From contig CAZQWM010000001.1 in the NCBI GenBank assembly GCA_964597035.1, positions 171,541 through 235,540 of the forward strand: a stretch of 64,000 nt of DNA, read 5' to 3'. The position numbers and the translations under genes were made by a program. Positions 33,296 to 41,096 of the stretch are shown here, piece after piece. A model generated the notes under the pieces. The model was not told where the DNA came from, did not search any database, and saw only the letters and a program-made list of their open reading frames with translations. The stretch is from Fen-1362 sp964597035 (GTDB lineage: Bacteria > Planctomycetota > Phycisphaerae > Sedimentisphaerales > Anaerobacaceae). Positions within the stretch are counted from its first letter, which is position 1, and each line of letters begins with the position of its first letter.

Positions 33296-35344
33296 TTGAA
33301 AATTGGTGCAGGCCTTATCGCCGGACGTAACCAGTTACAGTGGGTGGTGCTGCTGCTGGCAGCCTCAGTGGTGCTGCCCACTGTAAGCTTGCTGTGGTTT
33401 ATAAGCAGGGTCGTTTCCAACGAACGGCTGGTCATAAGGGAAAAACTCTCCGCAGTGTATCAGGATAAATTAGCCGAGGCCGCCCGGAAAACATCCGAGA
33501 CCTGCGCCGCCAGGTTGAACGCCCTCGACCGGATAAAGCCCGCCACAAATCCTTATTCGCTTTTCACTCAGCTTGTCCTGGAGCACAATTTCGAAGGCGC
33601 CGTCATACTCGATGAGAGTGACGCGGTTGTTTATCCGACATCTGCTGATGTCGTGGGCCAGACCTCAATTGCGGATAGCCGTCTGACTGCCGCCCGACAG
33701 CTTGAGTTTAACAACCGCGACTATGCCGAAGCGGCACAGCTTTATGATACGTTCTCGACCGACTCGAATGACCACGTTGCGATTACGGCGATTATGGGTA
33801 GCAGCCGCTGCTTGTCTCATCTTGGCCGGCTTGAAGAAGCAGTCGAGCAGTGCAAAAAAGCCGCCTTCGGCCCGCTTGCAGAAAACCCGGATGTGGCTTT
33901 GCCCGTCGCTAATGCACGGTTGCTGCTGCTTTCTCTGCTGAGACAGTCCGCCCGGCAGGCCGCCCTCGTCGACCTTTTATCGCTGTCCAGGGCAGAGCTT
34001 CTGCACCGGACAGTAAACGCTGTCCTTGTACAGGTTTACAATACCACCGGCGACCGTGCCCTGCTGCCGGCCAACCAGAACCTTTTTATCGCAAAGAAAC
34101 TCCTGCAGTTCCTTCAGGAAGTCCCGTCACTTAGTGATGCAGTTGCTGCCGACCGGGACAGACTCGAAAAACTTGTCGCCGCCGAAGAGTTTTCCATCTC
34201 CGTCGCTGAAAATTTATCTCTCGCCGGGAAAGCTGCCGACCGCTTCTTTCGCGTTAAAGCAGGTCGAAAAGATGCCTGCGCTCTTTGGCACAAGACTCCG
34301 TCGGTCGGCTTGTTGCTTTTGTTTTCCGATGCAGGAATTTCGTCGGTCCTTGCCGCCTACGATAATGTGCTAAAGAGTCCCGGTTCCAGCTATCGCATAG
34401 TCGATGCTTCCGGCAATTATGCCGCCGGCACGCAACAGCCGCAGGGCAGACCATTCATCAGCGTCGCCCTCGCGGACTGCTTACCGGGATGGAAAGTTGA
34501 GCTGTTCCTTGACCGGAGCGGCATCTTTGACGAAGCCGCCAAAAAGCAAATCGCCGTCTATATATGGACCGGCGCTTTGGTAATATTGCTCATCCTCGTC
34601 GCGGGTGGTTTCGCCGCACGGGCCGTCGGCAAACAAATCCGCCTCAACAAAATGAAAAACGACTTCATTGCCACTGTCTCTCACGAGCTGAAAACGCCAC
34701 TTGCCTCGATGCGTGTCCTCGTCGATACGCTTCTCGAGAGCAACGTCAAAGACGAGAGACAGGCCAAGGAATACCTGCGCCTGACCGCCAGGGAAAACGA
34801 ACGGCTTAGCCGAATGATTGACAACTTCCTGACCTTCTCGCGTATGGAGCGAAACAAAAAGGCCTTTACAGTCGAGCCGACCAGCCCCGCTGAGATAGCC
34901 AATGATGCGGCCGAAACCGTCAGGACAAAGTTAACCGCTGGCCGGCGTGACTTCGTAGTCGATATCGCGGATAACCTGCCACAGATACAGGCCGACCACG
35001 ATGCGATGGTCACCGTTGTAGTCAACCTGCTCGACAACGCCTGTAAATACACTCCTGACCCGAAACATATAACATTAAAGGTCACCGACGAGAATAATAA
35101 CGTCTGCTTTGCGGTCTCCGATAACGGCATAGGGCTTTCGCGTCGGCAAATTCGCAAAATCTTCGACAGCTTCTATCAGGTCGATAGTTCGTTAGCCCGC
35201 CGAGCCGAGGGTTGCGGTCTGGGGCTGAGTATTGTTAAATTCATAGTAGATGCCCACAAAGGCACAATCTCCGTCGATAGCAGGGTTGGCAAAGGAAGCA
35301 CTTTTACAGTCCGAATTTCCGTATCCCCAAAATCCATGGATTGA
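33296..35344 (+). CDS. membrane sensor histidine kinase
   Basis: The 682-residue kinase has a first transmembrane helix (WVVLLLAASVVLPTVSLLWF), an extracytoplasmic region of ~370 residues including TPR-like helices (NNRDYAEAAQLYDTFSTDSN), a second transmembrane helix (IWTGALVILLILVAGGFAAR) and a cytoplasmic kinase: FIATVSHELKTPLASMRVLV with phosphoacceptor His463, NLLDNACKYTPDP, DNGIGLS and GCGLGLSIVKFIV. It starts at TTG 33296, with AAGGAAG seven bases upstream, 11 bases after the CBM9/LamG gene. The response regulator begins three bases after its stop. The trio is probably one signalling unit that senses a polysaccharide or surface state. Confidence 0.9.
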   Translation: MKIGAGLIAGRNQLQWVVLLLAASVVLPTVSLLWFISRVVSNERLVIREKLSAVYQDKLAEAARKTSETCAARLNALDRIKPATNPYSLFTQLVLEHNFEGAVILDESDAVVYPTSADVVGQTSIADSRLTAARQLEFNNRDYAEAAQLYDTFSTDSNDHVAITAIMGSSRCLSHLGRLEEAVEQCKKAAFGPLAENPDVALPVANARLLLLSLLRQSARQAALVDLLSLSRAELLHRTVNAVLVQVYNTTGDRALLPANQNLFIAKKLLQFLQEVPSLSDAVAADRDRLEKLVAAEEFSISVAENLSLAGKAADRFFRVKAGRKDACALWHKTPSVGLLLLFSDAGISSVLAAYDNVLKSPGSSYRIVDASGNYAAGTQQPQGRPFISVALADCLPGWKVELFLDRSGIFDEAAKKQIAVYIWTGALVILLILVAGGFAARAVGKQIRLNKMKNDFIATVSHELKTPLASMRVLVDTLLESNVKDERQAKEYLRLTARENERLSRMIDNFLTFSRMERNKKAFTVEPTSPAEIANDAAETVRTKLTAGRRDFVVDIADNLPQIQADHDAMVTVVVNLLDNACKYTPDPKHITLKVTDENNNVCFAVSDNGIGLSRRQIRKIFDSFYQVDSSLARRAEGCGLGLSIVKFIVDAHKGTISVDSRVGKGSTFTVRISVSPKSMD

Positions 35345-35347
35345 GAA

Positions 35348-36058
35348 ATGGAAACGATTCTGATAATCGAAGACGACCCTACAATGCTGCGGGGCCTTAG
35401 TGATAATTTCGAGTTCAAGGGCTATAAGGTCATCACCGCCTCCGATGGCGAGAAGGGTCTCGACGCCGCTCTCAATGCGAAGCCCGATTTGATTCTGCTC
35501 GACATTATGCTCCCCAAAATCAATGGCTACGAGATATGCCGGCTGCTTCGCGAGCAAAAGCTCGAAATGCCTATTATTATGCTCACCGCCAAGGGTGAAG
35601 AACCGGATATCATCCTCGGCCTCAACCTCGGCGCCGATGACTACGTCACCAAGCCCTTCAGTATCAAAGAGCTGCTCGCCCGCGCCGCAGCGTTTCTTCG
35701 CCGGGCCAGAATAAAGCAGCGGGATATTTATGCGTTCGGCGATTATCACCTCGATATCCCGGCCAGACGACTTAGCCGAAAAGGAAAAGAAATTGAGTTG
35801 TCGCCCAAAGAGTTCGCTCTTCTCGAATTCTTCGTCAAGAAAACCGGCCGGGCCTTGACCCGCGATGAAATCCTAAACTCCGTCTGGGGCTATGACTGTA
35901 TCGTTACTCCTCGCAGTATCGACCGGTTCGTTACCACCCTGCGTGAGAAAATCGAACCCGACCCTCACAGCCCGATTTTCATCCACACCATAAGACAAAT
36001 CGGCTACAAATTCGAACCGCCCGAACCAGATTCCGATGCCCCCAAACGCCGTCGATGA
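35348..36058 (+). CDS. OmpR/PhoB-type response regulator
   Basis: The 236-residue regulator has a receiver domain with acidic pocket IIEDD and phosphoacceptor Asp52 in LILLDIMLP, the switch Thr in MLTAKGEEP and Lys in YVTKPFSIKE. The C-terminal winged helix is of the Trans_reg_C type (LSPKEFALLEFFVKKTGRAL, WGYDCIVTPRSIDRFVTTLR, IRQIGYKF). It is the transcription partner of the kinase directly upstream, with which it shares one short operon. Its target genes are unknown, but glycoside and surface protein genes in this organism are reasonable candidates. Confidence 0.93.
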   Translation: METILIIEDDPTMLRGLSDNFEFKGYKVITASDGEKGLDAALNAKPDLILLDIMLPKINGYEICRLLREQKLEMPIIMLTAKGEEPDIILGLNLGADDYVTKPFSIKELLARAAAFLRRARIKQRDIYAFGDYHLDIPARRLSRKGKEIELSPKEFALLEFFVKKTGRALTRDEILNSVWGYDCIVTPRSIDRFVTTLREKIEPDPHSPIFIHTIRQIGYKFEPPEPDSDAPKRRR

Positions 36059-36143
36059 TTGTATTCACTGCCCCGAACGTAAAATGTAGGATGGGTTTCA
36101 GTTCATCAATCTGTCCCGGCCCAAATGCCGCAATCAAAGGGGA

Positions 36144-36172
36144 TTGACATCAGACGGCGCCTCGGCTAAAAT
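36144..36172 (+). promoter_or_regulatory. sigma70-type promoter for thrS-infC-rpmI-rplT
   Basis: TTGACA (36144-36149, a perfect -35) and TAAAAT (36167-36172) are 17 bases apart. The start at 36226 then has a leader of about 47 bases. This is one of the best promoter matches in the window. Confidence 0.7.
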
Positions 36173-36225
36173 GCTGCCTTTTGGCAGAGATTGTGAACCT
36201 GAGGATTGGTTTATCGGATTGACTG

Positions 36226-38145
36226 ATGGCCCAAATTACACTGCCGGATGGCAGCAAGATAGAGGCTGCTGACGGCGTAACGGCAAAGCAAATTGCTGAG
36301 CAGATAGGCCCCGGCCTTGCGAAAGCGGCTGTGGCGGCAAAGATTAACGGCCAGCTCGTTGACTTATCAACTCCCATAACCGCCGACACAGACCTACAAA
36401 TCATCACGCCCAAAGACCCCGATGGGCTCGAAGTGATGCGACATAGCTGCGCTCATATTATGGCCGAAGCCATCTGCAGCATCTGGCCCGCAATAAAGCT
36501 CGTCTACGGCCCGACAGTCGTAGACGGATTCTATTACGATATTGACCTTGATGAGCCGATTCGCCCCGGCGACTTCGAGCGCATCGAGGAAAAAATGAGC
36601 GAAATCGTCAAGGCCGACCGCCCCTTCGTCCGCAAAGAAATGTCGAGAGCCGACGCCATAAAAAAACTCGCCGGCGACAAATACAAAACCGACAATGTTA
36701 ATCGCGCCGACGGAGATATTATCAGTTTCTATTCCTCAGGCGACGGCGACTTTGAGGACCTTTGCCGGGGCCCGCACGTCCCGAGCACGGGTAAAATCGG
36801 CGCTTTCAAGATTATGTCAGTCGCCGGCGCATACTGGCACGGCGACCCGACACAGAAGATGCTCCAGCGAGTTTACGGAACCGCCTGGAGAAGCCGCAAG
36901 GAGCTTGATGACTATCTGACCCGGCTCGAAGAGGCAAAAAGACGTGACCATCGCGTCCTCGGCAAACATCTCGATTTGTTCAGCTTCAATGAGGCCGGCC
37001 CCGGATTTGCCTTTATGCACCCCAAGGGTATGATTATCTGGAACGCAATTGTTGATTTCTGGCGCGGCGTTCACAATAAGTACAACTATGAGGAAATCAA
37101 AACCCCGATAATTCTAAACGAGCAGCTCTGGCATAAAAGCGGCCACTGGGACAATTACAAGGAGAATATGTATTTCACCCGCTTCGATGATGCCAGCTAT
37201 GCCATTAAGCCGATGAACTGCCCCGGCGGATGCTTGGTCTACAAGACCCGCAAGCACTCATATCGCGAATTCCCCCTTCGCGTCGCCGAGCTTGGCCTTG
37301 TGCATCGCCACGAAGCCAGCGGCGTTATGCACGGCCTGTTCCGCGTCCGCCAGTTCACTCAGGACGACGCCCATATCTTCTGCACACCCGACCAGATTGA
37401 ATCGGAAATAATCGGTGTCATAGAGCTTACTTTCGAGATATACCGTGCCTTCGGCTTTGAGGATTTCCATGTCGAGCTTTCAACCAAACCCGAAAAGCAC
37501 ATCGGCTCCGATGAAATATGGGAAATTGCAACAAACGCCCTGCGCGAAGCGCTTCGTCACAAGCAAATCGATTACAAGGTCAACGAAGGTGACGGCGCCT
37601 TCTACGGGCCTAAGATAGATTTTCACATTCAGGACTGCCTCAAGCGCTCCTGGCAATTAGGCACCATTCAGCTCGACTTCTCGATGCCGCAGCGTTTCGA
37701 GCTTGTCTATACCGACAAAGACAACACCGAAAAGACCCCGGTTATGATTCACCGCGCCGTCCTCGGTTCTTTCGAGCGGTTTATCGGGATACTTATCGAG
37801 CATTATGCCGGCGAGATGCCCCTGTGGCTTGCACCCGAACAGGCCAGAATTCTTCCCATAAGCGAAAAGACCAACGACTACGCCGGCGAGGTCGAACAGG
37901 CCCTCAAAGAACGCGGCCTTCGCTGCTCTTGCGACTTGTCCAACGAAAAAATCGGCGCCAAAATCGCCCGCGCGCATATCGAAAAACTCCCCTATATGCT
38001 GGTGGTTGGCCCCAGGGAATCGCAGTCCGGAACCGTCAACGTAAGGGTTCGCGGCCTGCAGGAAACGAAGACCGTAAAACTCGATGAGTTTATTACAATC
38101 GCAGAAGGCAAAATTGCCGATAAGCAGATAGAGCTGGCTGTGTAG
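36226..38145 (+). CDS. thrS: threonyl-tRNA synthetase
   Basis: ThrRS attaches threonine to its tRNA in the cytoplasm. The 639 residues match the usual length. An N-terminal TGS domain (ITLPDGSKIEAADGVTAKQI) is followed by the editing domain (RHSCAHIMAEAI, YYDID, HVPSTGKIGAF) and the class II catalytic core (PMNCPGGCLVYKTRKHSYRE, LVHRHEASGVMHGLFRVRQF, YGPKIDFHIQDCLKRSWQL) and the anticodon-binding domain. infC follows after a short spacer, then rpmI and rplT, the classical translation cluster in bacteria. The ATG lies 47 bases after a strong promoter. No editing residue appears lost. Confidence 0.97.
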   Translation: MAQITLPDGSKIEAADGVTAKQIAEQIGPGLAKAAVAAKINGQLVDLSTPITADTDLQIITPKDPDGLEVMRHSCAHIMAEAICSIWPAIKLVYGPTVVDGFYYDIDLDEPIRPGDFERIEEKMSEIVKADRPFVRKEMSRADAIKKLAGDKYKTDNVNRADGDIISFYSSGDGDFEDLCRGPHVPSTGKIGAFKIMSVAGAYWHGDPTQKMLQRVYGTAWRSRKELDDYLTRLEEAKRRDHRVLGKHLDLFSFNEAGPGFAFMHPKGMIIWNAIVDFWRGVHNKYNYEEIKTPIILNEQLWHKSGHWDNYKENMYFTRFDDASYAIKPMNCPGGCLVYKTRKHSYREFPLRVAELGLVHRHEASGVMHGLFRVRQFTQDDAHIFCTPDQIESEIIGVIELTFEIYRAFGFEDFHVELSTKPEKHIGSDEIWEIATNALREALRHKQIDYKVNEGDGAFYGPKIDFHIQDCLKRSWQLGTIQLDFSMPQRFELVYTDKDNTEKTPVMIHRAVLGSFERFIGILIEHYAGEMPLWLAPEQARILPISEKTNDYAGEVEQALKERGLRCSCDLSNEKIGAKIARAHIEKLPYMLVVGPRESQSGTVNVRVRGLQETKTVKLDEFITIAEGKIADKQIELAV

Positions 38146-38209
38146 GCCGGCCCAAAATTCATAATCGATAGCTGTTTGATGTTTTTTAAGAAAGGTAAGG
38201 TGAGCAAAC

Positions 38210-38722
38210 ATTAAAAAACGAGGATTGAGGGTAAACGGAGGAATAAGAATCCCCCAGATTCGGCTCGTTGATGAATCAAACAATCAGATTGGGGTCGTTG
38301 ATACAAGGGCCGCCCTTGAAAGGGCACGCGAGATCGGCCTTGACCTTGTCGAGGTCGCTCCTACAAGCGACCCGCCCGTCTGCCGCATAATGGACTACGG
38401 CAAATGGCTCTATGAGCAAAAGCGAAAACAGCGAGAATCCCGCAAAAAAACCCATCACGCGAGCACGTTGAAGGAGATTCGCCTCCGTCCCGAGACCGAT
38501 CCGCACGACATCGACATCAAAATAAAGCACGCTCGGGAGTTCATCGAAAAAGGACACAAAGTCCAGTTCACGCTCATATTTCGCGGCCGGCAGATGCTGC
38601 ATCGCGAAAGGGGCTTTGAGCTTCTAAACCATATTGTCGACATAATGGCCGATTTGGCAAAGGTTGACCAGCAGGGAAGGATTATGGGCAGGAGAATGTC
38701 CCTCGTAATCGCCCCGAAATAG
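38210..38722 (+). CDS. infC: translation initiation factor IF-3, ATT start
   Basis: IF-3 binds the 30S subunit and tests codon-anticodon pairing at initiation. The N-domain (RLVDESNNQIGVVDTRAALE, LDLVEVAPTSDPPVCRIMDY) and C-domain (IRLRPETDPHDIDIKIKHAR, GHKVQFTLIFRGRQMLHRER) are complete at 170 residues. I chose ATT 38210 because AAGGTGA lies at 38197-38203, six bases upstream, and the following codons KKRGLRVNGG fit the family; TTG 38225 has GAGGA directly against it and is unlikely. AUU starts on infC allow IF-3 to limit its own translation, as in E. coli. Confidence 0.9.
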   Translation: MKKRGLRVNGGIRIPQIRLVDESNNQIGVVDTRAALERAREIGLDLVEVAPTSDPPVCRIMDYGKWLYEQKRKQRESRKKTHHASTLKEIRLRPETDPHDIDIKIKHAREFIEKGHKVQFTLIFRGRQMLHRERGFELLNHIVDIMADLAKVDQQGRIMGRRMSLVIAPK

Positions 38723-39008
38723 CAGCAAGGTGGCTCCGGCCATCCGGGTGGCACAGGCTTCCAGCCCGTCAAGGCCCGGCTGAATTGTCCAGCATGAATG
38801 CACTGAATGTTTACCCGCTGTCCGTGTGGTGGGTCGTAGTCGGGGGGCGAAGACAAGTGCAGGGTTGGGGCACTCCGCTGTTTTTTCTGTCCGGCCGCAA
38901 AATCATTATTGACCGCAACGGGCAAATAGTGTATCCTTCCCCGTTTACTTGTGCCGGGTGATGTGGTTATGCGCCCGGCGATTCGCGTTTTTTTCAGGAT
39001 TGTTGCTG
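38723..39008. other. 286-bp spacer between infC and rpmI with repeat and terminator-like stem
   Basis: A GC-rich dispersed repeat lies at 38737-38770. Near 38951-38978, GCCGGG and CCCGGC can pair and are followed by TTTTTTT at 38985-38991, resembling an intrinsic terminator or attenuator for the ribosomal protein genes. It may set rpmI-rplT expression apart from infC. Confidence 0.45.
38737..38770. repeat. dispersed GC-rich repeat downstream of infC
   Basis: CCGGCCATCCGGGTGGCACA followed by GGCTTCCAGCCCGTC. Read on the minus strand it encodes the TGWKPVPPGW pattern that I recall as a common repeat in planctomycete genomes; not verified by search. Confidence 0.5.
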
Positions 39009-39197
39009 ATGCCAAAGCAGAAAGCCCACAAGGGAATAAAAAAACGGTTCAGAATTACAGCCAAAGGCAAGCTAAAGCATAAGCGGGCCTGCGGCAGTCA
39101 TTTAATGAATACAAAGAACGCCAAACGGCGACGAAGGATAGCAACCCCGGCGGTGCTCACGGGGGTATTCGCCGAGAAAATCAAGCTTATGTTTTAA
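39009..39197 (+). CDS. rpmI: 50S ribosomal protein L35
   Basis: The 62-residue basic protein begins MPKQKAHKGIKKRFRITAKG, KLKHKRACGSHLMNTKNAKR, the signature of bL35. ATG 39009 was chosen for this conserved start; a longer frame begins in the spacer. rplT starts 20 bases after its stop, the usual pairing. In other bacteria L20 binds the leader of this transcript to limit both genes; the terminator-like stem upstream (38951-38991) might take part, but no L20 site was demonstrated. Confidence 0.97.
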   Translation: MPKQKAHKGIKKRFRITAKGKLKHKRACGSHLMNTKNAKRRRRIATPAVLTGVFAEKIKLMF

Positions 39198-39217
39198 GCT
39201 TGGAAAGGAAACACCGG

Positions 39218-39574
39218 ATGCCAAGAGTCAGAAAAGGCGCCGCAAGGCGCAAAGCACATAAGCGGGTCTTGAAAGCCGTCAGGGGCCAGAGAGCTTCTGC
39301 GGGCCATCTTTATCGCTCGGCAAAAACCGCCCTTGTCCGCTCTGGTGTCTACGCCCGTTTCGGCCGGAAGCTCCGAAAACGCGACTTCAGGGCGCTTTGG
39401 ATTACTCGTGTCACCGCCGCCTGCCGACAGCGAGGAATTATGTATAGCAGGTTTATCAGCGGCCTCAAAAAAGCGAACATCGCGCTCAACAGAAAAATGC
39501 TCAGCGAAATCGCAATCGCCGACCAGGCCGCGTTTGACGCCGTTGTTGACGCTTCAAAGGCCGCGAAGACATAG
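39218..39574 (+). CDS. rplT: 50S ribosomal protein L20
   Basis: The 118-residue basic protein (MPRVRKGAARRKAHKRVLKA, SAKTALVRSGVYARFGRKLR, ITRVTAACRQRGIMYSRFIS) is bL20, needed for early large-subunit assembly and able to act as a translational regulator of its operon. ATG 39218 gives the conserved start and has GGAAAGGAA nine bases upstream; TTG 39200 is rejected. It is the last gene of the thrS-infC-rpmI-rplT cluster and lies 89 bases before nth. Confidence 0.97.
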   Translation: MPRVRKGAARRKAHKRVLKAVRGQRASAGHLYRSAKTALVRSGVYARFGRKLRKRDFRALWITRVTAACRQRGIMYSRFISGLKKANIALNRKMLSEIAIADQAAFDAVVDASKAAKT

Positions 39575-39616
39575 AAGGTTAAAGCCCGAAGTCCGGCCTG
39601 AACCCGTGGCTAAACC

Positions 39617-39637
39617 GTCCCGATTTATCAGGGCGGG
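39617..39637. repeat. short TCCCGATTTATCAGGG palindrome-type repeat
   Basis: This spacer element between rplT and nth resembles the TCCCGATTTATCGGGA palindrome at 5841 and the core of the hairpin at 12397-12428. Its role is unknown; it is most likely a dispersed REP-like sequence. Confidence 0.45.
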
Positions 39638-39663
39638 AGGGGCCCAACTCCCCCTGAGCACTA

Positions 39664-40344
39664 ATGGCAAAAAAGAAACCCAGCAGGATAAAGGTTGACC
39701 CGGAAGAGGCGGCACAGCGCGTAAAGAAGATACTGCCGGTTCTCAGAAAGCTGTATCCCGGTGCGACTGTGGCGCTTCGGTTCGGCAATTCCCTCGAGCT
39801 TTTGATTGCAACAATACTTAGCGCACAGTGTACCGATAAGCGGGTCAATATGGTGACCCCCGGTTTGTTCGCTAAATACAAATCCGCTAAAAACTGGGCC
39901 AATGCGAAACTCGAAAATATCGAAAATGACATACGCAGCACCGGTTTTTATCACAACAAGGCCCTGAGCATCAAAGGCGCCTGCCAGGTGATAACTGAAA
40001 AGTATGCCGGTAAGGTCCCGGATACGATGGATGAGCTTGTCAAGCTGCCCGGCGTGGGCAGAAAGACGGCCAACTGTGTCATGGGCAACGCGTTCGGTCA
40101 GCCGGCGATAATGTGCGATACGCACGTCATTCGACTGAGCCGCCGGCTGCAACTGTCGCAAAACCAGGACCCGGTAAAGCTCGAGTTTGATTTGGCCGAA
40201 ATAATCCCAAAGAAGGATTGGACCGTGTTCAGTCATATGCTGATTCTGCACGGCCGAAAAGTCTGTGTGGCACGAAAGCCCGACTGTGGTAACTGTGCGA
40301 TAGCTAAGTACTGTCCTTCGGCGAACAAGCCAGCTCTGTGGTGA
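39664..40344 (+). CDS. nth: endonuclease III (DNA glycosylase/AP lyase)
   Basis: Endonuclease III removes oxidised pyrimidines and cuts the abasic site in base-excision repair. The 226 residues show the helix-hairpin-helix LPGVGRKTANCVMG with the catalytic Lys, the catalytic Asp in CDTHVIRLSRRL, and the iron-sulfur cluster cysteines of the form C-x6-C-x2-C-x5-C in KVCVARKPDCGNCAIAKYC. The N-terminus is slightly longer and basic. It lies on the same strand between rplT and a LOG-family gene with short spacers; a repeat-like GTCCCGATTTATCAGGGCGG element lies just upstream (39617-39637). Confidence 0.96.
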   Translation: MAKKKPSRIKVDPEEAAQRVKKILPVLRKLYPGATVALRFGNSLELLIATILSAQCTDKRVNMVTPGLFAKYKSAKNWANAKLENIENDIRSTGFYHNKALSIKGACQVITEKYAGKVPDTMDELVKLPGVGRKTANCVMGNAFGQPAIMCDTHVIRLSRRLQLSQNQDPVKLEFDLAEIIPKKDWTVFSHMLILHGRKVCVARKPDCGNCAIAKYCPSANKPALW

Positions 40345-40395
40345 CAATCACGAGCGAGATAACGGGCCGAAGGGATTTGAAGGAGATTTTTGCGA

Positions 40396-41085
40396 ATGGT
40401 GAATATAACCAGTCAGCCGGTTGAAGACCTGTGGCGCATATTCCGAATAATGTCCGAGTTCGTCGAGGGATTCCAGGAGCTGTCCACCGTCGGACCGGCG
40501 GTTTCGTTCTTCGGCTCCGCCAGGGCCGGCCGGGAAGACCGCTATTATAAGCTCGCTCAGAAAACCGCTTACGAAATAGCGAAAGAGGGATTTGCGGTTA
40601 TAACTGGCGGGGGCGGAGGAATAATGGAAGCGGCCAACAAAGGCGCGGCCGCAGCGGGGGGCAAAAGCATCGGCCTGAATATCGAGCTGCCCCATGAACA
40701 GATTCCAAACGAATATCAAAATATCTCGCTGAGCTTCAGATACTTTTTTGTTCGCAAGGTGATGTTCCTCAAATACGCCCACGGTTTTATAGTGTTCCCC
40801 GGCGGCTACGGCACGATGGATGAGTTCAACGAGGCACTTGTGCTGATTCAAACCCTCAGGCAGGCCAGCTTCCCCGTTATTCTTATGGGGAGCGATTACT
40901 GGAAGGGGCTAATCGACTGGATTCGGGACAAGATGCTGGCCGAGCACGGCTTTATCTCACCTCAGGACCTGGACGTATTCTCACTGGTGGATGAGCCGGA
41001 GCAGGTGGCGAAGATAATAGTCGAATTCAGAGAAAGCGCCGCGCCCAGCGGCCTGCAGCTTCCCGGCGGAATGAAAAAAGAGTAG
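40396..41085 (+). CDS. LOG-family (TIGR00730-like) nucleotide hydrolase
   Basis: The ~229-residue protein has the Rossmann-like motif ITGGGGGIMEAANKGA and the family signature FPGGYGTMDEFNEALVL. LOG-family enzymes cleave nucleoside 5'-monophosphates to a base and ribose 5-phosphate. Specific substrate is not determined. The protein is longer at the N-terminus than the minimal family (VEDLWRIFRIMSEFVEGFQE), a feature of one subgroup. ATG 40396 has AGGAGA nine bases upstream; TTG 40390 is rejected. It converges with the radical SAM gene, with 11 bases between stops. Confidence 0.88.
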   Translation: MVNITSQPVEDLWRIFRIMSEFVEGFQELSTVGPAVSFFGSARAGREDRYYKLAQKTAYEIAKEGFAVITGGGGGIMEAANKGAAAAGGKSIGLNIELPHEQIPNEYQNISLSFRYFFVRKVMFLKYAHGFIVFPGGYGTMDEFNEALVLIQTLRQASFPVILMGSDYWKGLIDWIRDKMLAEHGFISPQDLDVFSLVDEPEQVAKIIVEFRESAAPSGLQLPGGMKKE

Positions 41086-41096
41086 TAGTGTTTCTA

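Noticed and set aside
38225..38722. TTG 38225 as start of infC
   Set aside because: The purine block before it touches the codon directly, while ATT 38210 has AAGGTGA at a six-base distance and keeps the family N-terminus.
39661..40347. Minus-strand frame opposite nth
   Set aside because: Same extent as the endonuclease III gene on the other strand, which has full family motifs.
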